From assembly GCA_963921195.1 (NCBI GenBank), contig OY992537.1, forward strand, positions 179,072,065 to 179,136,064: DNA of 64,000 nt, in the 5' to 3' direction. Every line of letters starts with the position of its first letter. The stretch's first letter is position 1. Under the pieces are notes generated by a model. That model searched no databases, was not told the origin of the DNA, and saw only the letters and a list, made by a program, of their open reading frames with translations. A program made the position numbers and the translations under genes. Positions 48,420 to 60,729 of this stretch are shown piece by piece. This stretch comes from Pegoplata infirma. Lineage: Eukaryota; Arthropoda; Insecta; Diptera; Anthomyiidae.

Positions 48420-48871
48420 GAAAGAACATAGTTTAAGTAACAACACATTTGTTCATTTCTTTTTTGTTTGCCGTGGGGGGACGAATATTTTTAATAAAGA
48501 TTCATCTCCTGAGCACTCAATGTTATGAAAAGTGCGGTGTAGTCAAGGAAATGATGCCAGATTTTAGTTTTTAAATCATCATTATTTGGGAATTTAAATT
48601 TTAAAAAATAAAATTTTAAAAAATATTTTTCACTGAAAATTTACGATTTGTACGAGAATTTTTTTTTTAATAATTTTTTTGAACAAAACGAATATTTTTA
48701 TTGAAAATCTATAAAAATATTATAAGCAAAACGTTTTTAGATGCACACACACAACCACCATATTCTTTTTTCATTACTTGAGTATTTCATTTTAGTCTGT
48801 CACTATGTTTAGCTTTTATATACAGAACAACGCACAAAATGTTTTGTAGTTTAATTCTGTTTTTTTGCTTT

Positions 48872-49226
48872 CCCTAGTAAAAAAGTTTTGATATAATGAT
48901 ATATAATTTGATACAATTATATTAAATTATGTATGACTTTTTATATGTTCAGATCAAATTTTATCTAAGATATATTGAGGCTCCATTTTTTTATCTGAGG
49001 TTATACATAAATATATCTGACTTTATGTAATTATATAAATCTATATTAATTTATATAAAATAAGATCAAGTGGATTTAATTGGATGTGACCAAAATTCGG
49101 ATCTAATTGTATCATTTTTTATATTTGTGTATCTAAAATAATATATTTAGATCAATATCTGATCCAACTTGATACAGCCAATTTTGAGATCAAATTAGAT
49201 CTTAAAAGTTTTTTTTTTTACTCGGG
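48872..49226. mobile_element. MITE-like insertion, copy 7
   Basis: Y unit on the left, B unit on the right. Starts 1,117 bp before Jockey copy 2, as copy 6 does before Jockey copy 1. Confidence 0.75.
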
Positions 49227-49646
49227 TTTGCATCTTTTTGTTATTTTTTTGGACAAAACAAAAATTTTATTAGAAATCTATTCAAATTTTACACATTTTA
49301 TTGCAAATCGATAAAAATTTTACAAAATTTAATTTTAAAAAATATTTTTCAATGAAAATTTACGTTTTGCATGCACAAAAATTCTTTTTGTTTCTTTTTG
49401 CAATTTTTTTTGGACAAACCGAATATTTTTATTGAAAATCGATTAAAATTTACACAATTCAATTTAAAAAAATAAAAATCTATTAAACTTTCCGTTTTGC
49501 ATGTAAACAAAATTTTTGCCATTTTTTGATTGATATTTGTAGGCAAACTAAACCATTCTAATCAAAATCGTTAAAATTTTTTGTTAAATTTAATTAAAAA
49601 AAAAAAAAATCAACAAAATTTAAAAAAAAATCAAAAAAGTTGGTGG

Positions 49647-49766
49647 GAGCCAACAACACGCGGTGTTCCCAAGCGGTCCCCCATCTAAGTACTAACCGCG
49701 CCCGACGCTGCTTAATTTCGGTGATCGGACGAGAACCGATGTATTCAGCGTGGTATGGTCGTTGGC
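49647..49766 (-). rRNA. 5S rRNA: 5S rRNA gene 45
   Basis: Reference sequence, T6, caaggaaatg upstream. Twin of gene 41 between a MITE and a Jockey copy. Confidence 0.97.
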
Positions 49767-49986
49767 GAAAGAACATAGTTTAAGTAACAACACATTTGTT
49801 CATTTCTTTTTTGTTTGCCGTGGGGGGACGAATATTTTTAATAAAGATTCTATCTCCTGAGCACTCAATGTTATGAAAAGTGCGGTGTAGTCAAGGAAAT
49901 GATGCCAGATTTTAGTTTTTAAATCATCATTATTTGGGAATTTAAATTTTAAAAAATAAAATTTTAAAAAATATTTTTCACTGAAA

Positions 49987-50400
49987 ATGATGTGTAAGAG
50001 TGCTGGAAACCATTCAACCAAAGACTGCAATAGACCAGATACTGAAATACCCATCTGCTGTAATTGTGGGAATAATCACCCAGCAAGTTACAGAGGTTGC
50101 CCTGTAGCTAAAGAACTACAAAAACTTAGAAATAAAACAGTTGCAAATAAAAAGGGTGTAACCAATAAAAAACACTTGCAAGAAAATAATACAGCCCAAA
50201 CAAACCATTTTTCAGAAGCTGGAAGTAGCATCACCTTCGCAGCTGTAGCTGCTAATGGTCACTCGAAAAGTAAAACAGCTCCAAAAGAAGATAAACTAAC
50301 TCAGATTCTATCTAAACTTAATGACCAAACTGCGTTTAATGAAATGCTTATGAATAGAATAGAAAAATTAGAACAACAAATATGTCAAGAAACCCAATAA
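49987..50400 (+). pseudogene. Jockey ORF1 3' fragment, copy 2
   Basis: 137 codons, identical in translation to the copy 1 fragment, with the same junction-made start codon and complete second zinc knuckle. Confidence 0.85.
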
Positions 50401-53066
50401 ACAAAAATACTCTCAGAATAATGGCTTGGAATGCAAATGGTATTTTAAAGCATAAAAGTGAACTTGAAGTAGTTCTCAACAAAAGAAAAATAGACATATG
50501 TCTTATATCCGAAACGCATTTTACTACGCATATGTACACAACTTTCCAAAACTATTATATGTACTGCTCCAATCATCCTCTTAATAATGCTAGAGGAGGC
50601 AGTGCGGTCTTAGTAAAAAAAACTATAGAACATTACGAAGATGACAAAATATCAACTGAAATATTTCAGGCGACAACAATAAATATCCAAATCTACGATA
50701 ATGACATCTCAGTAACTGCTTTGTATAGTCCTCCAAGACACACAATTAAAGCAGAGCATTATATACAATTGTTTAATAAGCATAAAGGCAGATTCATTAT
50801 TGGAGGAGATTTCAACGCGAAAAATGTTTACTGGGGATCACGCCTTACAACAACTAAGGGACGTGAACTTTGGAAAGCTGCCAAGCAATTAGGGTGTGAA
50901 ATTCTATCTACTGGAAATCCTACCTATTGGCCAACTGATTCAAATAAAGTGCCTGATTTAATAGACTTCTTTATAACCAAACAAATCCCAACCAACATAA
51001 TGTACCTTGAAGACGGTACAGAATTAAACTCTGATCATTCACCTATATACTTAGAAATCAATGGTGAAATCAAAGAACAAGAAAAAAATTCGTATCTTTC
51101 AAACAAAAATACCGATTGGGAGTATTTTAAATACAAACTTGAAAGTGCTATAAAACCTGCAAGTTGCTTTAGTACGGCGGAAGATATTGAAGAAGAAACG
51201 GAAAAACTTACATCACAAATACAACTAGCTGCTTGGATGAGTACTCCAGTAACTAAGGCAAAAAATATACAACAGTCTTACCCATTAGAAATCGTTGAAC
51301 TTATAACAACTAAAAGAAAAATTAGAAAAAGATGGCAAACCACAAGATTTCCACCCTTAAAGACACAACTAAATAGTTTAACTAAACTGCTTACTGAAAA
51401 AATTAAAGAATTTAAAAACAAAAAGTTTGACTCGAAAATGAGAAACTTATCAGCAGATAAAATAACAGATTACTCGCTTTGGAAAACAACCTCGCATCTA
51501 AAACGTCCAACTCTTCATAATCCCCCAATTAGAATTGACAATAATAGTTGGGCAAAAAGTGATACTGAAAAAGCTAGTGCTTTTGCTAAGCACCTTTATA
51601 AAACTTTTCAGCCGTATGAAAAAGTAAATAATTTCCAGGAGCCCTATACAGTACAGGACTTTCACGAAATACAACTTTTTACAGCAACAGAAACAATCGA
51701 AGAAATTAAAAATATGAAACCTGGTAAAAGTCCTGGTTTTGATTTAATAACTGGAGAAATCTTAAAAAATCTTCCGAATAAGGCAATAATGAAAATGAAC
51801 AGCATTATGAATGCTTGCATTAATCTAACATACTTTCCTCGATATTGGAAAGTCTCAGAGGTAATTATGATTCAGAAGCCAGGAAAAAATGCTAATGAAG
51901 TAACTTCCTATAGGCCGATTTCCCTGCTTCCCGTAATGGGAAAACTATTTGAAAAATTATTTGCAAAAAGACTAAAAGAAATAATCACTTATGCAAATGT
52001 AATACCATCTCATCAATTTGGCTTCAGAGAAAAGCACTCTACAATAGACCAAGTACACCGAATAGTTCATACTATAGAGGAAGCTTTGGAACAAAAAAAA
52101 GTCTGTTCAGCCATCTTTTTAGACGTTGCTCAGGCATTTGATAAGGTATGGCACAAAGGTCTTATATATAAAATTAAAACTCAATTACCAATTCAATTTT
52201 CATCACTTTTGGAATCCTATATGACTGATCGTTATTTTAGAGTAAAGCATAAACAACATTACTCAGATATGAAAAAAATAGAAGCTGGAGTACCTCAAGG
52301 CAGTATCCTGGGTCCAATTCTATACTTACTGTATACTTCAGATATACCCATACCAACAAACAGCAAAATAGCTACTTTTGCTGATGACACGTGCATCTTA
52401 GCTACTGGTAACAATGAAACCGAATCTACCTCAAAACTACAGACATCAGTTGATGAAATCGTAGACTGGACAGATACTTGGAGACTCAGACTTAACAAAA
52501 GTAAGTCGACACATGTTGACTTTACTAACAAAGTAATAACACATAAACCAATTACAATTTCAAGTTTAGCTGTACCTTATGCTAACAGTGCAAAATATTT
52601 GGGAATGACGCTGGATTCTAAACTTACATGGAAGGACCACATCAGAATTAAACATAATGAACTGAACATAAAACAAAAAAAACTAAATTGGCTAATTGGG
52701 AGGAATTCTGTACTCTCAATTGATAACAAATTGCTGATTTATAATCAAGTACTTAAACCTGTCTGGACCTACGGGATTCAATTATGGGGATGTGCTTCCA
52801 AAACTCATATAGAAATTATACAACGTTTTCAAAACAAAATTGCTAGAAATTTGGTCAATGCGCCCTGGTATATTAGAAACGACGATTTACATAGAGATCT
52901 CGGGTTAAACAAAGTATCCGAGGTAATTCAACTATTTGCATCTAAACATGCGAATAGACTTCAACTCCACAGCAACGAAGAAGCTTCCACTCTTATCAAT
53001 GATGATATATATTCAAGACGTTTAAAAAGAAAAAAACCTCAAGACTTAGTGTCTAATATTTTATAA
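50382..53066 (+). CDS. Jockey ORF2: APE endonuclease-reverse transcriptase, copy 2
   Basis: 894 aa, identical in translation to copy 1, so the endonuclease (E44, D143, D218, H219) and reverse transcriptase (D581, D668, D669) residues are all kept. Overlaps the ORF1 fragment by 19 nt. Two intact identical copies in one locus mean that either could supply ORF2 protein if transcribed, though neither has the element's own 5' promoter. Confidence 0.95.
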   Translation: MSRNPINKNTLRIMAWNANGILKHKSELEVVLNKRKIDICLISETHFTTHMYTTFQNYYMYCSNHPLNNARGGSAVLVKKTIEHYEDDKISTEIFQATTINIQIYDNDISVTALYSPPRHTIKAEHYIQLFNKHKGRFIIGGDFNAKNVYWGSRLTTTKGRELWKAAKQLGCEILSTGNPTYWPTDSNKVPDLIDFFITKQIPTNIMYLEDGTELNSDHSPIYLEINGEIKEQEKNSYLSNKNTDWEYFKYKLESAIKPASCFSTAEDIEEETEKLTSQIQLAAWMSTPVTKAKNIQQSYPLEIVELITTKRKIRKRWQTTRFPPLKTQLNSLTKLLTEKIKEFKNKKFDSKMRNLSADKITDYSLWKTTSHLKRPTLHNPPIRIDNNSWAKSDTEKASAFAKHLYKTFQPYEKVNNFQEPYTVQDFHEIQLFTATETIEEIKNMKPGKSPGFDLITGEILKNLPNKAIMKMNSIMNACINLTYFPRYWKVSEVIMIQKPGKNANEVTSYRPISLLPVMGKLFEKLFAKRLKEIITYANVIPSHQFGFREKHSTIDQVHRIVHTIEEALEQKKVCSAIFLDVAQAFDKVWHKGLIYKIKTQLPIQFSSLLESYMTDRYFRVKHKQHYSDMKKIEAGVPQGSILGPILYLLYTSDIPIPTNSKIATFADDTCILATGNNETESTSKLQTSVDEIVDWTDTWRLRLNKSKSTHVDFTNKVITHKPITISSLAVPYANSAKYLGMTLDSKLTWKDHIRIKHNELNIKQKKLNWLIGRNSVLSIDNKLLIYNQVLKPVWTYGIQLWGCASKTHIEIIQRFQNKIARNLVNAPWYIRNDDLHRDLGLNKVSEVIQLFASKHANRLQLHSNEEASTLINDDIYSRRLKRKKPQDLVSNIL

Positions 53067-53158
53067 AACTAATCTAAAAGAAAAAAGTTACTTGTTAGTG
53101 TAAACTAGGTGTAATTTTATGAAATGTTAACTAAAATATAGTATTAAGATCATTTCAA

Positions 53159-53188
<30 letters not shown>
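53067..53188 (+). other. Jockey 3' UTR and A-tail, copy 2
   Basis: Matches the copy 1 3' UTR by eye, with the A run of the same length. Confidence 0.8.
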
Positions 53189-53191
<3 letters not shown>

Positions 53192-53846
53192 GAAAATTTA
53201 CGATTTGTACGAGAATTTTTTTTTTAATAATTTTTTTGAACAAACCGAATATTTTTATTGAAAATCTATAAAAATATTATAAGCAAAACGTTTTTAGATG
53301 CACACACACAACCACCATATTCTTTTTTCATTACTTGAGTATTTCATTTTAGTCTGTCACTATGTTTAGCTTTTATATACAGAACAACGCACAAAATGTT
53401 TTGTAGTTTAATTCTGTTTTTTTGCTTTTGCATCTTTTTGTTATTTTTTTGGACAAAACAAAAATTTTATTAGAAATCTATTCAAATTTTACACATTTTA
53501 TTGCAAATCGATAAAAATTTTACAAAATTTAATTTTAAAAAATATTTTTCAATGAAAATTTACGTTTTGCATGCACAAAAATTCTTTTTGTTTCTTTTTG
53601 CAATTTTTTTTGGACAAACCGAATATTTTTATTGAAAATCGATTAAAATTTACACAATTCAATTTAAAAAAATAAAAATCTATTAAACTTTCCGTTTTGC
53701 ATGTAAACAAAATTTTTGCCATTTTTTGATTGATATTTGTAGGCAAACTAAACCATTCTAATCAAAATCGTTAAAATTTTTTGTTAAATTTAATTAAAAA
53801 AAAAAAAAATCAACAAAATTTAAAAAAAAATCAAAAAAGTTGGTGG

Positions 53847-53966
53847 GAGCCAACAACACGCGGTGTTCCCAAGCGGTCCCCCATCTAAGTACTAACCGCG
53901 CCCGACGCTGCTTAATTTCGGTGATCGGACGAGAACCGATGTATTCAGCGTGGTATGGTCGTTGGC
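53847..53966 (-). rRNA. 5S rRNA: 5S rRNA gene 46
   Basis: Reference sequence, T6, immediately right of Jockey copy 2. Its downstream spacer has gcaaatcg, unlike gene 42 in the same place after copy 1. Confidence 0.97.
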
Positions 53967-54837
53967 GAAAGAACATAGTTTAAGTAACAACACATTTGTT
54001 CATTTCTTTTTTGTTTGCCGTGGGGGGACGAATATTTTTAATAAAGATTCTATCTCCTGAGCACTCAATGTTATGAAAAGTGCGGTGTAGTCAAGAAAAT
54101 GATGCCAGATTTTAGTTTTTAAATCATCATTATTTGGGAATTTAAATTTTAAAAAATAAAATTTTAAAAAATATTTTTCACTGAAAATTTACGATTTGTA
54201 CGAGAATTTTTTTTTTAATAATTTTTTTGAACAAACCGAATATTTTTATTGAAAATCTATAAAAATATTATAAGCAAAACGTTTTTAGATGCACACACAC
54301 AACCACCATATTCTTTTTTCATTACTTGAGTATTTCATTTTAGTCTGTCACTATGTTTAGCTTTTATATACAGAACAACGCACAAAATGTTTTGTAGTTT
54401 AATTCTGTTTTTTTGCTTTTGCATCTTTTTGTTATTTTTTTGGACAAAACAAAAATTTTATTAGAAATCTATTCAAATTTTACACATTTTATTGCGAATC
54501 GATAAAAATTTTACAAAATTTAATTTTAAAAAATATTTTTCAATGAAAATTTACGTTTTGCATGCACAAAAATTCTTTTTGTTTCTTTTTGCAATTTTTT
54601 TTGGACAAACCGAATATTTTTATTGAAAATCGATTAAAATTTACACAATTCAATTTAAAAAAATAAAAATCTATTAAACTTTCCGTTTTGCATGTAAACA
54701 AAATTTTTGCCATTTTTTGATTGATATTTGTAGGCAAACTAAACCATTCTAATCAAAATCGTTAAAATTTTTTGTTAAATTTAATTAAAAAAAAAAAAAA
54801 TCAACAAAATTTAAAAAAAAATCAAAAAAGTTGGTGG

Positions 54838-54957
54838 GAGCCAACAACACGCGGTGTTCCCAAGCGGTCCCCCATCTAAGTACTAACCGCGCCCGACGCT
54901 GCTTAATTTCGGTGATCGGACGAGAACCGATGTATTCAGCGTGGTATGGTCGTTGGC
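54838..54957 (-). rRNA. 5S rRNA: 5S rRNA gene 47
   Basis: Reference sequence, T6. Carries the gcgaatcg marker (near 54,495), so it is the counterpart of gene 42 shifted by one unit. Confidence 0.97.
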
Positions 54958-55828
54958 GAAAGAACATAGTTTAAGTAACAACACATTTGTTCATTTCTTT
55001 TTTGTTTGCCGTGGGGGGACGAATATTTTTAATAAAGATTCTATCTCCTGAGCACTCAATGTTATGAAAAGTGCGGTGTAGTCAAGAAAATGATGCCAGA
55101 TTTTAGTTTTTAAATCATCATTATTTGGGAATTTAAATTTTAAAAAATAAAATTTTAAAAAATATTTTTCACTGAAAATTTACGATTTGTACGAGAATTT
55201 TTTTTTTAATAATTTTTTTGAACAAACCGAATATTTTTATTGAAAATCTATAAAAATATTATAAGCAAAACGTTTTTAGATGCACACACACAACCACCAT
55301 ATTCTTTTTTCATTACTTGAGTATTTCATTTTAGTCTGTCACTATGTTTAGCTTTTATATACAGAACAACGCACAAAATGTTTTGTAGTTTAATTCTGTT
55401 TTTTTGCTTTTGCATCTTTTTGTTATTTTTTTGGACAAAACAAAAATTTTATTAGAAATCTATTCAAATTTTACACATTTTATTGCAAATCGATAAAAAT
55501 TTTACAAAATTTAATTTTAAAAAATATTTTTCAATGAAAATTTACGTTTTGCATGCACAAAAATTCTTTTTGTTTCTTTTTGCAATTTTTTTTGGACAAA
55601 CCGAATATTTTTATTGAAAATCGATTAAAATTTACACAATTCAATTTAAAAAAATAAAAATCTATTAAACTTTCCGTTTTGCATGTAAACAAAATTTTTG
55701 CCATTTTTTGATTGATATTTGTAGGCAAACTAAACCATTCTAATCAAAATCGTTAAAATTTTTTGTTAAATTTAATTAAAAAAAAAAAAAATCAACAAAA
55801 TTTAAAAAAAAATCAAAAAAGTTGGTGG

Positions 55829-55948
55829 GAGCCAACAACACGCGGTGTTCCCAAGCGGTCCCCCATCTAAGTACTAACCGCGCCCGACGCTGTTTAATTT
55901 CGGTGATCGGACGAGAACCGATGTATTCAGCGTGGTATGGTCGTTGGC
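55829..55948 (-). rRNA. 5S rRNA: 5S rRNA gene 48, box A variant
   Basis: One base differs in the gene: plus-strand 55,893 is T instead of C, giving G56 to A in the RNA, inside box A of the internal control region. The upstream C-tract is also broken (gccgtgcggggacg near 56,001). Two changes in otherwise invariant control elements of one unit suggest a silent or weak copy under relaxed selection, though both could be chance. Confidence 0.95.
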
Positions 55949-56818
55949 GAAAGAACATAGTTTAAGTAACAACACATTTGTTCATTTCTTTTTTGTTTGC
56001 CGTGCGGGGACGAATATTTTTAATAAAGATTCTATCTCCTGAGCACTCAATGTTATGAAAAGTGCGGTGTAGTCAAGAAAATGATGCCAGATTTTAGTTT
56101 TTAAATCATCATTATTTGGGAATTTAAATTTTAAAAAATAAAATTTTAAAAAATATTTTTCACTGAAAATTTACGATTTGTACGAGAATTTTTTTTTTAA
56201 TAATTTTTTTGAACAAACCGAATATTTTTATTGAAAATCTATAAAAATATTATAAGCAAAACGTTTTTAGATGCACACACACAACCACCATATTCTTTTT
56301 TCATTACTTGAGTATTTCATTTTAGTCTGTCACTATGTTTAGCTTTTATATACAGAACAACGCACAAAATGTTTTGTAGTTTAATTCTGTTTTTTTGCTT
56401 TTGCATCTTTTTGTTATTTTTTTGGACAAAACAAAAATTTTATTAGAAATCTATTCAAATTTTACACATTTTATTGCAAATCGATAAAAATTTTACAAAA
56501 TTTAATTTTAAAAAATATTTTTCAATGAAAATTTACGTTTTGCATGCACAAAAATTCTTTTTGTTTCTTTTTGCAATTTTTTTTGGACAAACCGAATATT
56601 TTTATTGAAAATCGATTAAAATTTACACAATTCAATTTAAAAAAATAAAAATCTATTAAACTTTCCGTTTTGCATGTAAACAAAATTTTTGCCATTTTTT
56701 GATTGATATTTGTAGGCAAACTAAACCATTCTAATCAAAATCGTTAAAATTTTTTGTTAAATTTAATTAAAAAAAAAAAAATCAACAAAATTTAAAAAAA
56801 AATCAAAAAAGTTGGTGG

Positions 56819-56938
56819 GAGCCAACAACACGCGGTGTTCCCAAGCGGTCCCCCATCTAAGTACTAACCGCGCCCGACGCTGCTTAATTTCGGTGATCGG
56901 ACGAGAACCGATGTATTCAGCGTGGTATGGTCGTTGGC
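56819..56938 (-). rRNA. 5S rRNA: 5S rRNA gene 49
   Basis: Reference sequence, T6, distal A-tract one base shorter. X-type upstream spacer with extended CA repeat. Start of the second X-Y-MITE cassette. Confidence 0.97.
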
Positions 56939-57814
56939 GAAAGAACATAGTTTAAGTAACAACACATTTGTTCATTTCTTTTTTGTTTGCCGTGGGGGGA
57001 CGAATATTTTTAATAAAGATTCTATCTCCTGAGCACTCAATGTTATGAAAAGTGCGGTGTAGTCAAGAAAATGATGCCAGATTTTAGTTTTTAAATCATC
57101 ATTATTTGGGAATTTAAATTTTACAAAATAAAATTTTAAAAAATATTTTTCACTGAAAATTTACGATTTGCAAGAGAATTTTTTTTTTAATAATTTTTTT
57201 GAACAAACCGAATATTTTTATTGAAAATCTATAAAAATATTATAAACAAAACGTTTTTAGATGCACACACACACAACCACCATATTCTTTTTTCATTACT
57301 TGAGTATTTCATTTTAGTCTGTCACTATGTTTAGCTTTTATATACAGAACAACGCACAAAATGTTTTGTAGTTTAATTCTGTTTTTTTGCTTTTGCATCT
57401 TTTTGTTATTTTTTTGGACAAAACAAAAATTTTATTAGAAATCTATTCAAATTTTACACATTTTATTGCAAATCGATAAAAATTTTACAAAATTTAATTT
57501 TAAAAATATTTTTCAATGAAAATTTACGTTTTGCATGCACAAAAATTCTTTTTGTTTCTTTTTGCAATTTTTTTTTGGACAAACCGAATATTTTTATTGA
57601 AAATCGATTAAAATTTTACACAATTCAATTTAAAAAAATAAAAATCTATGAAACTTTCCGTTTTGCATGTAAACAAAAATTTTGCCATTTTTTTGATTGA
57701 TATTTGTAGGCAAACTAAACCATTCTAATCAAAATCGTTAAAATTTTTTGTTAAATTTAATTAAAAAAAAAAAAAATCAACAAAATTTAAAAAAAAAATC
57801 CAAAAAGTTGGTGG

Positions 57815-57934
57815 GAGCCAACAACACGCGGTGTTCCCAAGCGGTCCCCCATCTAAGTACTAACCGCGCCCGACGCTGCTTAATTTCGGTGATCGGACGA
57901 GAACCGATGTATTCAGCGTGGTATGGTCGTTGGC
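57815..57934 (-). rRNA. 5S rRNA: 5S rRNA gene 50
   Basis: Reference sequence, T5, Y unit. Its upstream Jockey-target motif is mutated (tttactgaaaat for ttcactgaaaat). Confidence 0.97.
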
Positions 57935-58386
57935 GAAAGAACATAGTTTAAGTAACAACACATTTGTTCATTTCTTTTTTGTTTGCCGTGGGGGGACGAA
58001 TATTTTTAATAAAGATTCATCTCCTGAGCACTCAATGTTATGAAAAGTGCGGTGTAGTCAAGGAAATGATGCCAGATTTTAGTTTTTAAATCATCATTAT
58101 TTGGGAATTTAAATTTTAAAAAATAAAATTTTAAAAAATATTTTTTACTGAAAATTTACGATTTGTACAAGAATTTTTTTTTTAATAATTTTTTTGAACA
58201 AAACGAATATTTTTATTGAAAATCTATAAAAATATTATAAGCAAAACGTTTTTAGATGCACACACACAACCACCATATTCTTTTTTCATTACTTGAGTAT
58301 TTCATTTTAGTCTGTCACTATGTTTAGCTTTTATATACAGAACAACGCACAAAATGTTTTGTAGTTTAATTCTGTTTTTTTGCTTT

Positions 58387-58741
58387 CCCTAGTAAAAAAG
58401 TTTTGATATAATGATATATAATTTGATACAATTATATTAAATTATGTATGACTTTTTATATGTTCAGATCAAATTTTATCTAAGATATATTGAGGCTCCA
58501 TTTTTTTATCTGAGGTTATACATAAATATATCTGACTTTATGTAATTATATAAATCTATATTAATTTATATAAAATAAGATCAAGTGGATTTAATTGGAT
58601 GTGACCAAAATTCGGATCTAATTGTATCATTTTTTATATTTGTGTATCTAAAATAATATATTTAGATCAATATCTGATCCAACTTGATACAGCCAATTTT
58701 GAGATCAAATTAGATCTTAAAAGTTTTTTTTTTTACTCGGG
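58387..58741. mobile_element. MITE-like insertion, copy 8
   Basis: 355 bp between gene 50 (Y) and gene 51. No Jockey element follows it, unlike copies 6, 7 and 10. Confidence 0.75.
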
Positions 58742-59161
58742 TTTGCATCTTTTTGTTATTTTTTTGGACAAAACAAAAATTTTATTAGAAATCTATTCAA
58801 ATTTTACACATTTTATTGCAAATCGATAAAAATTTTACAAAATTTAATTTTAAAAAATATTTTTCAATGAAAATTTACGTTTTGCATGCACAAAAATTCT
58901 TTTTGTTTCTTTTTGCAATTTTTTTTGGACAAACCGAATATTTTTATTGAAAATCGATTAAAATTTACACAATTCAATTTAAAAAAATAAAAATCTATTA
59001 AACTTTCCGTTTTGCATGTAAACAAAATTTTTGCCATTTTTTGATTGATATTTGTAGGCAAACTAAACCATTCTAATCAAAATCGTTAAAATTTTTTGTT
59101 AAATTTAATTAAAAAAAAAAAAAATCAACAAAATTTAAAAAAAAATCAAAAAAGTTGGTGG

Positions 59162-59281
59162 GAGCCAACAACACGCGGTGTTCCCAAGCGGTCCCCCATC
59201 TAAGTACTAACCGCGCCCGACGCTGCTTAATTTCGGTGATCGGACGAGAACCGATGTATTCAGCGTGGTATGGTCGTTGGC
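59162..59281 (-). rRNA. 5S rRNA: 5S rRNA gene 51
   Basis: Reference sequence, T6, X-type upstream. First gene of the third cassette. Confidence 0.97.
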
Positions 59282-60157
59282 GAAAGAACATAGTTTAAGT
59301 AACAACACATTTGTTCATTTCTTTTTTGTTTGCCGTGGGGGGACGAATATTTTTAATAAAGATTCTATCTCCTGAGCACTCAATGTTATGAAAAGTGCGG
59401 TGTAGTCAAGAAAATGATGCCAGATTTTAGTTTTTAAATCATCATTATTTGGGAATTTAAATTTTACAAAATAAAATTTTAAAAAATATTTTTCACTGAA
59501 AATTTACGATTTGCAAGAGAATTTTTTTTTTAATAATTTTTTTGAACAAACCGAATATTTTTATTGAAAATCTATAAAAATATTATAAACAAAACGTTTT
59601 TAGATGCACACACACACAACCACCATATTCTTTTTTCATTACTTGAGTATTTCATTTTAGTCTGTCACTATGTTTAGCTTTTATATACAGAACAACGCAC
59701 AAAATGTTTTGTAGTTTAATTCTGTTTTTTTGCTTTTGCATCTTTTTGTTATTTTTTTGGACAAAACAAAAATTTTATTAGAAATCTATTCAAATTTTAC
59801 ACATTTTATTGCAAATCGATAAAAATTTTACAAAATTTAATTTTAAAAATATTTTTCAATGAAAATTTACGTTTTGCATGCACAAAAATTCTTTTTGTTT
59901 CTTTTTGCAATTTTTTTTTGGACAAACCGAATATTTTTATTGAAAATCGATTAAAATTTTACACAATTCAATTTAAAAAAATAAAAATCTATGAAACTTT
60001 CCGTTTTGCATGTAAACAAAAATTTTGCCATTTTTTTGATTGATATTTGTAGGCAAACTAAACCATTCTAATCAAAATCGTTAAAATTTTTTGTTAAATT
60101 TAATTAAAAAAAAAAAAAATCAACAAAATTTAAAAAAAAAATCCAAAAAGTTGGTGG

Positions 60158-60277
60158 GAGCCAACAACACGCGGTGTTCCCAAGCGGTCCCCCATCTAAG
60201 TACTAACCGCGCCCGACGCTGCTTAATTTCGGTGATCGGACGAGAACCGATGTATTCAGCGTGGTATGGTCGTTGGC
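60158..60277 (-). rRNA. 5S rRNA: 5S rRNA gene 52
   Basis: Reference sequence, T5, Y unit with gattcatctcc and aaacgaat. Confidence 0.97.
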
Positions 60278-60729
60278 GAAAGAACATAGTTTAAGTAACA
60301 ACACATTTGTTCATTTCTTTTTTGTTTGCCGTGGGGGGACGAATATTTTTAATAAAGATTCATCTCCTGAGCACTCAATGTTATGAAAAGTGCGGTGTAG
60401 TCAAGGAAATGATGCCAGATTTTAGTTTTTAAATCATCATTATTTGGGAATTTAAATTTTAAAAAATAAAATTTTAAAAAATATTTTTCACTGAAAATTT
60501 ACGATTTGTACGAGAATTTTTTTTTTAATAATTTTTTTGAACAAAACGAATATTTTTATTGAAAATCTATAAAAATATTATAAGCAAAACGTTTTTAGAT
60601 GCACACACACAACCACCATATTCTTTTTTCATTACTTGAGTATTTCATTTTAGTCTGTCACTATGTTTAGCTTTTATATACAGAACAACGCACAAAATGT
60701 TTTGTAGTTTAATTCTGTTTTTTTGCTTT

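Larger units (their letters stand above)
47304..49226. repeat. X-Y-MITE cassette, copy 1
   Basis: Gene with X upstream spacer, then gene with Y unit, then the MITE. The same ordered set recurs at 56,819-58,741 and 59,162-61,084 with equal gene spacing (996 bp), so it is a second higher-order repeat, distinct from the 3,294-bp one. Confidence 0.75.
49989..53188 (+). mobile_element. Jockey-clade retrotransposon, copy 2
   Basis: 3,200 bp, with the same truncation point, target-site duplication, ORFs and 29-A tail (53,161-53,189 including the shared base) as copy 1. The predicted proteins are identical. Independent insertions would not share the truncation point and tail length, so this copy arose by duplication of the surrounding array. 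Confidence 0.93.
56819..58741. repeat. X-Y-MITE cassette, copy 2
   Basis: Genes 49 and 50 plus MITE copy 8. The Y unit carries private changes (tttttttactg near 58,147 and gtacaagaa near 58,165) that separate it from the other cassettes. Confidence 0.75.
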
